This document shows, in pieces, positions 39,801 to 51,800 of a stretch of DNA of 64,000 bases (its first letter is position 1; every line of letters begins with the position of its first letter). The stretch is from Antedon bifida (Eukaryota > Echinodermata > Crinoidea > Comatulida > Antedonidae), in the NCBI GenBank assembly GCA_963402885.1, contig OY727102.1:7626001-7690000 (forward strand). The letters are read 5' to 3'. Position numbers and translations under genes: made by a program. A model generated the notes under the pieces. That model was not told where the DNA came from. It was given only the letters and a program-made list of their open reading frames with translations, and searched no databases.

Positions 39801-42800
39801 TATAGTGGTGTGGATGAACTTGGTAAGACTGTCACTACTAGACAAGTTACGTATATCACCGAAAGCTCAGAAAAAATATTCCTTAGTCGTGAGGCATGTA
39901 TAGCACTCGGTATAGTCTCCAAGTCCTTCCCAATGATAGGTGAAACACCTAGGTCGGTGCCGATGACGACAACCCTCTCCGCCCAGGAACTTGAGACTAT
40001 CACGTGCAAGTGTCCACTCAGAAAAGCACCACCACCTATGCCAAACAAACTGCCCTGTGAGCCTACAGACGGCACGATTTGATGTATGTTCAATGTAACA
40101 TACTATTTTTAAGTTTTGTATTTTTATTTTGACCGATTTTGTTTGATTTACGCGAATCTCTAAACGCGTTATTATAGATTAGAGTGCATAATTAACAAGA
40201 GTTGCCTTCTTGACCGATGTTCTTTAGGGAAACCCAACCGTTGTGATGTCTTTATTTCGGTAATCCGAGTGTAGCATGCCTCCAAAGCAACGGACCCACA
40301 ATTATGTCGATCTTGAAGAACACTTTTATTTTTTATACATTTTTTTCCAAATTTTTTTTATAAATTCCGGAAATTTTATACCAAATTCAGTTTTAATTTC
40401 AATTTTTTTTAAGAGAGAGAAGAGAGAGAGTGAAAGTGATAAGGTTACACTTCAGAGTCAATGGTTTTGGCTAACTCAATTTTTGCTTATATGTATAATC
40501 ATGTTTTTTTTCCTTTTATATAACTTTAATTTTGCATGCCACTATTATAACCATTTTTATATTTTAAATAGATTAGAAAAAAAAAAGGGAAACAGAGGGA
40601 TGTAATGTAATGATATACTTTTATAATTTCTATCAACCTTTGTATTTGAGTTCACAAATTTGACCCAGAAAGTCCAGAGGAGAGTTTGTCCAGATGTTTT
40701 TTAATGACCATTAGTTTATAAAAGAATCCCTAAAGAAAACACTTAGTTTAACATTTGACCTATCCCATCGTTAAACCAGGAGAGATTGACACTATTTAAG
40801 TACAGATTTGACAGTGTCATCCATCATTGAAATACCTTATTATACCGTTAATCACTCCCACTTAAACACCCCTGGACCAACTTAGAACCAATCGTTACCC
40901 TCACAGATTACGTAGTGACATATGTAAATGAACCGAAGCCGATATACTCCCAAGTTTCAGAAGAGCCCAGACACACCTTACAGCCACCTCACGGAGCACA
41001 CACCTTACAGCCACCTCACGGAGCACACACCTCACAGCCACTTCTTCAGAAGAACACCTTACAGCCACTTTACAGAGCGCACACCTTACAGCCAGCATCA
41101 CTAATCCTCTGTTCCTTAGTCAGTTAGTTAGCTGCATCATTATTATTGTATCAAGTATATTCTGAATAAATAATATATGTTACGACAGCAAAGCGAGTAA
41201 AGAGTCTTCCTTACAAAGTACCTCATAACATAACATTATATTACAAAAGGTATGAAAAATAAACGGTGTGGTAAAAAATGTTATCAGATGACTAAATATA
41301 AGTAATATAACTTGAATTTTACATTTCTGGTATTTTTATTCAACTTCAGATTTTTATTTCCATGCTATAGCAAAAATTATCCACCGTATATCCACCATCT
41401 TTTTTCACCTTCTAGGGAGTCACCAGACATGTTATTACATTAGGTTAAACTACCTAACTACTGAAAAACAGTCTTCCTGGTTTTTATGGCAGAATTTTGC
41501 AAAATTTTTTATTTGACCGAATTAAGGGAAATTCATGTTTTTTCGTCTTGATTTCTGTTACAAATATTTGATTTATGTACAATTAACCAGATATTATATT
41601 TAAAATTCATGCCTGTACCTGAGCTTTAAATAACTATGTTCTAAAAATGGCAGAGTCCATGCACAAGGTTTTAACTTGACTTTGTATGAAACATTAAATT
41701 CTGACTTTAAAAGCTGTTCAAGTTAAATAAAAGTTTTGTCCTCTCTCCTTCATCTTTTTTTTTGTAATGTATTATACCATATGGACAATTGTCTGAAATA
41801 AAAGTTGAATTGAATTGAATTTACAAATAAAAAGCAGTCTTATTATGTTACATCAAACCACTTACCAATTTCATGTTCTTTTGGTGAATCTTCTTTTACT
41901 AAAAAATTGTTTCCTTCAAGCACTTGTTTCTTATCGTATTTTGGTTCATCTATAAAAGTAGTAATTAAACATTCTAAACAATGTCTAAAGATGCAATATG
42001 TGGTCTAATGGCAACCGAGATATGGCGTGTCATTTAACATGTATCATAGCCACAGTTGTCTAATAATAGAATAGAGCACATTTTCTCAAATAGTCTTTAC
42101 AGCAACTTTGAGCTGGCCCAAAATGTCTGTTTACAGAATATATTTTGAACATTAGAAACAAAATTAATGGGAATCTGGTTAAGGAAAGTTTCTAATATCT
42201 AGATGCTGTTTAAAAGGCCTATTACAGTGATTATGTTTTTAACATATATTTTGTAATAAAATATTTTTACTGTTGTTGGACGTTGGATTGAGAGATAATG
42301 GATTCAAAACCAGTGCTCATCGCATTGCTTGTATCCTTTACTTATATTTGCCTCTCTCCCCCCAGGTTTACAAATATAAAATGGATACCTACTAAGGTCA
42401 AAAAACAAATTTGTGCTGATAACCAGCTGCATTATGGGAGTATGTTTCCAGAAGTGAGCAAATAATGAAAAAAAATCAAAAAAAAAAAAATTAGGCGCTT
42501 TATAAATCCAGGATATTATTATTATTATTACTTTTAATAAATGACTAAATAACTGAAAAATACCTTGATATCTTGAACTTCTGAATTGTTTTGATGACCC
42601 AGGTTCATCTTAATGTTTATTCATTTTTAAAAAAGAAAAGAAAATGCAATGTTTTAAAACTGACATAGTGCATTTGGTCTGTTCAATGCCATGTTCCAAT
42701 TATGAATTCATTATAATATTATTAAGCATTAATATAAGATTTTTTGGGGGGTATATGTAGTTACGGGCGCAGAGATAGCAGATAAGAATAACAGACGGCC

Positions 42801-45800
42801 AGACAACAACTACGATATATTATTCCAGAAAAACCATTTATTGGCGTTAACACTAACACATACATGTAAGCTGAATGCCAGCCGTGAGCGAACAGAGCCC
42901 GAACACAATAGCACGCCGTTTCTTAAATACAGAGTTGTTACGTCATCGCAGGTGGACCATGCAATATGTTAATTATAGCCATGTGTCACAATGTTATTTT
43001 ATTTGATTTGTATAAAAATATTCCAAAACAAGCAAGGTTGAATATGAAAAGCAAGAAATCTGGAGGACAAAATAAATGTGATGTATTGGTCATGATAATG
43101 AATAGTAGTATTGTATTAAATGTGTTATTTATGCTCATATATGTAGTTATAATTGATGGTAGAATGACTCGCAGATACAGTGTGCGAGTTCGGATTCCAA
43201 TATGGCGACCAATGTTGTGGTCATATGTAGTTGTGAATAGTATGATGTTAAAGTGGAGGTGCTCTAAAAAAATTTCACATTTTTATTTTATTCAGTTCAT
43301 AATAAACATTCTTCTTCTTCTTTACGGGGCGCCGTTTGGGACATTGCTAATTTTGTCGAAATATTACAATTTTGTCAACACATGATTAATTTTGTAAATA
43401 CAAAATTCATTTTGTCAACACAAAATTCATTTTGTATTGACTAAATTCATTTTGTGTTGACAAAATTTATTCTGTGTGGACAAAATTTATTTTGTCTCGA
43501 CAAAATTGATTCTGTGTAAACAAAATTCATTCTGTGCAGACAAAATTAATTCTGTGTTGACAAAATTAATTCTGTGTAGACAAAATTCATTCTGTAACGA
43601 CAAAATTCATTTTTTTGGTGACAAAATTCATTCTGTAACGACAAAATTCATTTTGTGTAGACAAAATTAATTCTGTGTGGACAAAATTAATTCTGTGTAG
43701 ACAAAATTCATTCTGTAACGACAAAATTCATTTTGTGGCGACAAAATGTATTCTGTGTAGACAAAATTTATTCTGTGTAGACAAAATTCATTCTGTGTAG
43801 ACAAAATTCATTCTGTAACGACAAAATTCATTTTTTTGGTGACAAAATTCATTCTGTAATGACAAAATTCATTTTGTGTAGACAAAATTCATTTTGTGTA
43901 GACAAAATTAATTCTGTGTGGACAAAATTAATTCTGTGTAGACAAAATTCATTCTGTGTAGACAAAATTCATTCTGTGTAGACAAAATGAATTTTGTCGC
44001 GACAAAATGAATTTTGTTAGCCTAGCCCACTCAAGCGTGGGACAAAACGTTTTTTGAAACATTTTGTCCCACGCTTGAGTAGGCTCGGTTTTAACATTTA
44101 AATTAGAAGGCGGAGTTTAAACGTGAAAAGGGCAAGACAGGGTGAAGCTATAAATGATGACAGCGCGCGAATCTTTGACATTTGTTATTGGTTCAGTTAT
44201 TATGGCTGAGCATGCCTCCGTCTCTATTGCTATCATATTAATCTATTTTATAATATCAGGGACCCCTGAAACTATCAGATATGATCAGTATTCATACTTT
44301 GACAATTTAATATCTACGTCGTCAGTAATAATTATAATTATAATGTATTCTATATTAAAAAATCGGAAAATGGTTTTTATAGAGCCCTGCTTATTACTTA
44401 AGTAAAATTGTAGTAATGGGGCTATTTAATATTTTGTCGTTTAAAAAATTATTTATTAGTCTTATAAAATGTATATACTTTATTTTAAAATTAAAGATGT
44501 ATTGTCTCCCAAAATCATGAAAAATAAAGATTTTTAAAATCGGACTTAATAGGCCATTATGCAGTTTTAATGAAGTTGTTCACTTCCATAAGAAAAAAGA
44601 ACGGGGAAAAATTATTTCACCTATAAAAAGACAAAATAAACAGTTAAATTACCCAAAAACTCATTGGCTTCCAGACAATTTGACCATTTTTGCTTTAAAT
44701 TACAGTTTTTTCAGGTAAATAATTTTTTATCAGACCCAATTTTTTGTAAAAGTGAATAACTATTATGTGACATTAAAATAACATATTCAACAAAAAGATT
44801 AAAAAAAACATTTTTTCAGGGGACAATATATCTTTAAAATGGATATGAAAGGATTTTAAAATTTCATAAAAATGACTTTGTATGAATCCTTTTAATGTTA
44901 ATAAACAGCACACAAAAAATTAGATTCAAATACCTAGTAGAACTTGAGAAATAAACAAATTAAATTTTGGTATAAAACGTCCGCAAAATGGCCGACCAAC
45001 TGGCACGCCATCTTAATTTTTATGAACGTTCTATACGCACGTACGAGATCGTCAAATTTAGAGTTTGAAACACCCGGGGTTGTAGCCACGGCAGTAGTCG
45101 TTTTGTGATTGGTTAATGAATTTTAATACAGTCCAATCACCGCCTTGTCTCGTTCGCGGACTGTGTGGTGTAAACAAAATAAACAAACCCATCCTACACG
45201 AAACTCACGTGTTGCAAGCTCCCTGTTGCTGCAGTCGTAGAAAATATCGATATTTCACAAATCAATAAAAAGTTATGTCTGCAAAGATTGTACGTGAAAA
45301 GAAGAAAGGGTGTATTTGTACATCTCACACTAAACCACTCACGCAGACTACAAAGTAGGCTAGGTCTAGTAGTAGACTATAGTTTCTTCTAAATTCGCTA
45401 GTACTATACTACTACTAGGCTAGGCCTACACATAGAGTCACTCCATGGCCTACAGTACAAGAGAGTAGTAGTAGCCGGTCCACCGACGAACCTCCAGGAA
45501 GTGGACAAGGCGACGTAAATAAAAAAGGTAAGCTTGTGTTGAACTTGTTTTTGGCTCTGACTTTGTTATTGACTAATATAGTAATATAATAATACTAATA
45601 ATTAAAGTAGAGCAGAGGTGAGGCACAGAGGATTGTTATAGTTTAGTTAGTACTGTAATTAAATAATAACCTCTTTCTGTTTGTTACCAAGTCATAAAAT
45701 ATAATACTATATAGGGCCTAGGTAGGATTGAATTAAAATAATAGTACATTTCCATCCATTTATTGGTCTTATCTTTGCAGATTTATGGAATCAACAGTAC

Positions 45801-48800
45801 ATGAGATGGCTTTGAAAAACTGTAATAGTACTAGTAATAAAATTGTAAACATCAACAAATTATATGGCAGAAATAGTGTGTGGAATGAATTTTATTGAAC
45901 AAATGTATCATAATGAGTTTGGAACAAGCAGGATTTTTCAAACGGGACATAAATTACTTTTGAGACCTGAGTGATACATTTTAATTCTATCAACACCAGC
46001 CAGCTCCATCATATTCAAGAGATGGATTCTTTCATAAATGTCCATTGTACATAGTATTTGGATTTAGATGGTTAAAAACAAACACTATATGATGCACTGC
46101 TACTACTAGTGTACTGTCTGGTAATACATTACCATAGTTACAGTATGACTGTAACCATAGCATTCACGTCTAAAGCATTCTATTATGCATATTTTACTAT
46201 TCTTCATAAATATTTAGTTCTGTAATTTTAATTGTCTGCGCTCATTCTATATTTATTTTTATTTTTTATTTTATTTTTTATTTTTTATTTATATTTTTTT
46301 TTAAATTTTCATTGTCTGTGTCTGTAATAGGTACGTCCTCCACAAGATGTGTTTTTCATCTTTCTGGGCGTGTACCTTCTTCTTTCGAAATTTTGTTTAC
46401 ATATATATTGTTCATTGAAATCTGTTTTGTATATGAAAGGAGAAAATAAATGTTGCTTTGAATTGAATTGAATTGAATTGAATACTTGGTGTCTTAGTAT
46501 ACTGCATATGTATCGTGCAAGCATGATCCAAGTAGCATCTATTATAAAGTACGCTGGGCATCTTTCTATTCACCTGAAAAAAGGAAAATGAATAAGCACA
46601 TGTTTATCTGCCCTCAAAATAATAATTTAGTATAATGTATTATGTAGGTTTGATCAACAGTTTAAAATAGCAATGCTCAGTATCCTATTACCTTAATATT
46701 ATAATTTGACTCTAACATTTGCGCTTCCATTCCAATCAATAAATACATTTGCTTATCCCGTCCATCAATTATCATAGTTGCACTCCAATTATAGACCTGT
46801 AGGTAGGTAAAAATACAAATGAATTGTTTATTTATACTGTATTAATAATATATGATACAAGCTCAGATACCCCTAACTAGACCTGGCCTGGCCTGTTATA
46901 CCCTTTATTACTACATTAGAGAAAATCCACCTCTATTCATTTTATTGGGAATCCTAATATATTTAGTATTCAGTGTTGCCTAGCCTAGGGCGGCATGTAA
47001 TAATAACAAAACAATATTTAATATTAATGCGTTAGTCAAAAACGGACACTACAGCACACAACAATAATAATAAACGTACTTATAAATAATGTGTATATAC
47101 ATAATACAGTAACACAATTGTGCCTACCATTAACACCCTCAACGATACATCAAGAAGCATACCCTCTCAGCTCACCTCTGGCCGGGCGACTAAACATCGT
47201 ATCCAGCAGTCATCACTACTAAAAAGGCTTAGCCTAGGCCTAGCTAGCTCCAGGCCATGGCATTGTCAAACACCATTTACTCATCCAACGGTTTCTTCAA
47301 AACGATGTTAACACCCGTGTTAACAAGACGATGTGGACGAATTTCCATCAATTTCAGTTAATTACAACGAATAATAATAAAATGAATGTTTCAATAATAC
47401 GTGTATACTAAATAGCGAAATAAACATCGCTCGCGAGAGGAGGGTCGAGAGAGAGGCCAAGGTGATCGACTCTGTGATTCTCACGCATGCGCAAAATAAC
47501 TCCGTGTACCCAGCAAGATAGGCATTTGGCTATGAATTTCGTGAAAGGTGGCCTTGAAAAACGAAATTAAAATCCGTTTAAAAAAAAACATGGTTGATTA
47601 TATGAATTAATTTTATTCGATTAAGCTAACATACTTATCCAAGAATAAAAGTATAAAAGCGATAAGTAATTACTACCATGCTTTTGCATCAATCAATGAT
47701 TTACTCCTAAATTCATATCTCTGTAATACAAAAATAACTTTTAGTGACGTCACAAAAAGTTTTTCACAGGTTTCCCAGGGGCGTTTTGAGGCCGTTGTCG
47801 TCCTCCAAAACATTAAGTATGACTATGGCAAGCTTAAAACTGATTGATCTACACGTTGAGCCAATAAAATGATATTGCTAGGAACTCTTTCATATCCATT
47901 TTAAGATAATAATAATCATTGCAGAAATAATGATGCTGAAAGCTGTCCGTTATTTTAAAAAAAAACATTTAAAGAACTGACTACAAAAGATTGCTCACGT
48001 TAGTTTTATTATAACAGTCATCCACCCTGCGAAACCTAATTAGGCCAGGTAGCCTACGTTGGCTAGGTTCAGGACTGATTGCCCATAAAACATTCGATGT
48101 ATAAATATCAACACCCCAGACAATGTAATAATGACCTTTCCAGACCGAAAACCATTCTGCCCGAAATTACGATACTCTCTCGATACAACTCCATATTTTA
48201 TTAGTGGAAAATGCATTTTTATTTAACATCAATCTTATCAAGCCAGCCAAAGACTGAATACGTACATTAAAAGTACAAAGAATAATGTAAACCTATAAAC
48301 AATTATTTGCACTTATAGCAATGTATAATAATTAAAATCAACCATGGAGAAGGTGGAGAAGGTGGAAAGGTTATATACACTGCCATGGGAATGGATACTT
48401 GAGAGACGCCATATGTCAGTTGTGTGAACACCCATATAACTATTTGGTCAAGGTTGAATTATATCTTTCGAGGGTGTAAATATATAATAATATGCAACCG
48501 AGAGTAAAATTAATAGTTAAACGTAAATTTGAAATTAAATTTAACTTTTTAACGACAATTTGCAATATCATAATCTATGGCGTACCAAACTGTCATTTAT
48601 TTAGTTTAGGCAACTAAAATATCTTAGTTTTTAATAGATGTAGTTAGTTTACAATATAGATCTTAGGTTCCAATAGAGATATATCCCTGTTTATAACCAA
48701 GATATCTTTTCAATAAAGATATCTCTATTATTCCAATTAGAGACAATTAATATATGCCTTGAGTTAGGCCTATTAGCAATTTAGTATTCCTATCAAATAA

Positions 48801-51800
48801 ACTTGGTAGGCCTATATAGACGACGCAATTCCCATAAGAATAAATAGGCCTATACTAACTATTATATTAAAATAAATGTATTAACTAAAATCATTTCATT
48901 ACTACTCAACTTATCAGATGTTATCGTAAATAGTGTTGTCATTTTCTTAATCAATATTATCGGTATCGATATAAGTCTTCAACCATCTTTAATATTTATT
49001 ACTAAAATTGGTAGGCATATAGGGCTACGTGTTCCGTTTTTCTGAATCGGAATTAATTTTAACTATACAATAATATTGTTATACGTCAGTATAAACTGTA
49101 CTTATACTCGACGCAAAGTATTCAAGTTCCATATTAGACTGTTGCTTAATTAGTTTGCTTTTACTCACGGTAGATAAATTAATTTAAATTCCTTTACCTA
49201 TTAACCATTTTTTTGGCACCGGTGTAGAGGAGGTCGTAAAATGATATTAGCCCGCTGTTTGATAGTAGGCCTATAACTGTCAATCTTTGAGTTTCCAATA
49301 ACAACCCCGCCTTCTAATTTAAATGTTAAAACGTTTTGTCCCACGCTTGAGTAGGCTCGGCTAACAAAATGAATTTTGTTGCAACAAAATGAATTTTGTC
49401 TACACAGAATGAATTTTGTCTACACAGAATGAATTTTGTCTACACAGAATAAATTTTGTCTACACAGAATACATTTTGTCTACACAGAATACATTTTGTC
49501 GCCACAAAATGAATTTTGTCGTTACAGAATGAATTTTGTCGCCACAAAATTAATTTTATCATTACAGAATGAATTTTGTCTACACAGAATTAATTTTGTC
49601 CACACAGAATTAATTTTGTCTACACAGAATGAATTTTGTTTACACAGAATTAATTTTGTTGAGACAAAATGAATTTTGTCAAGACAAAATTAATTTTGTC
49701 AAGACAAAATGAATTTTGTCCACACAGATTAAATTTTGTCAACACAAAATGAATTTTGTCAATACAAAATGAATTTTGTGTTGACAAAATGAATTTTGTA
49801 TTGACAAAATGTATTTTGTGTAGACAAAATTGTAATATTTCAACAAAATTAGCAATGTCCCATACGGCGCCCCGTACTTCTTGGCTTTGCTTCGCAAACG
49901 AAGATTTTATGAAGGGGTTTGTCCACGTCTGTCACAGGCAAATTTGTAGTATGCTGCATGGTTATTCTGAAAAAAATGCCATCTGGGGGGATAGTTCAAA
50001 TTACAAACCTTTTTCCCTATTCATTTGCCTGTAAATTTAAAAAAAACCATGCGTTTTAAAAAAATTATAAAAAATATATGTAAGTTCCAGAAATATTATA
50101 CATATAGGATCAAACTGTTGTTGTGTTATCAGACCTGTTCTAGAATACGCCGTCCCCGTTTGGGGAATGTGCTTAACTAAATTGCAGTCTGACCAACTGG
50201 AAAGTATCCAACGTAGGGCGCTTAGAATCACGTTCCCAAAGCTCAGTTACAACAAAGCAATGGATCAATGTAATGTGCCTGTGCTATGTGAACGTCGAAC
50301 TAGACTGTGCAAGGATTACTATCAGAAACTTAAAAACCCTTCCCATAGACTACATCACCTTCTGACAAAAGCACCTAAATCTAGATACAATTTAAGACAA
50401 GTTAAAGAATTTTGCATTCCAAAAGTAAAAACGTAACGATCAAAAAATTTCATTGTAAACTTTGGTCTGTTTCACAAGTGGTAGGCATAAATATCCATGC
50501 ACAGTCGTATCTTCCCCTGACTTCTGTTTTGTCTGTTCTTCGATGGTTTGTGTAATTTGATTGTTATTGTTGATGGATTGGATATATTTTCATTTAAGTA
50601 TAAGTATATATTTTTGTATAATTCAACCCAAAAGTTGCAATAAAAGTATTTTATCAGTTAAAACTGCAATGTTTAATCGTAGGCCTCGACCAGAAAGACA
50701 TGGTTATGCGTTTGAACCAGAACCTAGGCCCATACAATCATCACAAACTGCCGACGGCGAAGATGTGAATCAGACTAGGCCTAGCTAGGCCCCAGCATCA
50801 GCGAGACGAATGGAGATTAACCTCACTTGATTGATATCTCTCTATGGCACTTATATTCTTTACAGTGCTTTATTTTGAAGCTAAGAGTAGACGCAAAAAG
50901 TAATAACAAAAGGCAAGACAATAATAAATTGTGTTTGTTCGATCGGATGTGGATGAGAGCAGGGGGCCGAAAATGGTGTGATACACATCACACACGTGTA
51001 GTTGCGCGTCTTTTGTCAGCTCGAGCGATCCGCGCAACGGACCTAGAGAGGAGAGGTGACGTAACATAACTTGGTAATGTGACCTTTACAACTAAGGTCA
51101 TTACCTAACTGCTGAAAAAAATATACAGCGATTTTTCGATATTTTTGAAAATTTTTTTATTTTTCTGATTTCTCAGAAACTGCTTATTTTTATATGATTT
51201 TTTATATTTGTACCTACTAATATTAATATACTGAAGTAAATAACAGAAGGAAAAGCCCTGAGTACACCTCCACTTTAAGAACCTGGTTTTACATGTTTAT
51301 TAATAGATTGGGCTGAATGGAGATGGAGGCTGACTAAAGATGGGTATGCACCTCCAAAATTACCATCGTTTAATCCAGGTATAGATGTGGTTACCACTTG
51401 TTATGTATAATTGATAATAATGTAATACTGATGCGATGTGTATGGATTGTAGTAAAGATTATGTAATGAGTATAATAGTTAGCAAATGTGGATTATTATG
51501 TATGTTTGTTTGTTGTATTTATAGGTTTTTTTTTCAAGAGATGGCCGATTGTAGTTTAATGTGATAAATGCCAGTGAATATGAATATGAATAAATGAAAT
51601 ACTGATGAAAATCAATGCTGCCTTCATATGATTGTGTCCGACTGATCTCGAACTACCACACCAAGTTTAAACATTATAAACATATTTACAGGGTGTCATA
51701 ATGATCAATATGTCGGAACTTACGACGATGAAGATACAGTAGTATAATCAGCACTTTTAGTATAATCTAGTTTACTATTTAATTTACAATACTCCATGTA

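Larger units (their letters stand above)
37235..41245 (+). mobile_element. Non-autonomous LTR retrotransposon (Gypsy-like, deleted)
   Basis: Two 645-bp LTRs flank a 2.7 kb interior. AAAG lies on both sides (37231-37234, 41246-41249) as a 4-bp target duplication. TGGTGGAAGAC directly after the 5' LTR is the expected primer-binding-site position. A polypurine tract (AGAAAAAAAAAAGGGAAACA and on) ends at the 3' LTR. Inside are only a short unknown frame and a retropepsin-linker remnant. Reverse transcriptase, RNase H and integrase are missing. It sits in the intron between exons 41866-41949 and 36202-36603, on the opposite strand. Confidence 0.88.
43333..49875. mobile_element. 6.5 kb long-inverted-repeat element with array-bearing arms
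   Basis: The termini ACGGGGCGCCGTTTGGGACA and the inverted ACGGGGCGCCGTATGGGACA match, and the similarity continues through a shared AATATTACAATTTTGTC segment into inverted 20-bp arrays. The arms end inside at CTCAAGCGTGGGACAAAACG / AATTTAAATGTTAAAAC sequences (44020-44115 and 49310-49360). CTT or CTTCTT may be the target duplication. The superfamily is not recognised. The interior (44116-49309) holds a MITE, a LINE tail and spliced-looking sequence. The element occupies most of the intron between exons 52555-52590 and 42564-42608. Confidence 0.7.

Noticed and set aside
42966..43385. 139-codon plus-strand frame
   Set aside because: The composition is low-complexity (repeated VVI/MLI runs), it overlaps the edge of the inverted-repeat element and shows no recognisable domain.
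43384..49840. CRISPR-like regular arrays of 20-bp repeats
   Set aside because: There are no unique spacers between repeats, the arrays are inverted copies in transposon arms, and the genome is eukaryotic.
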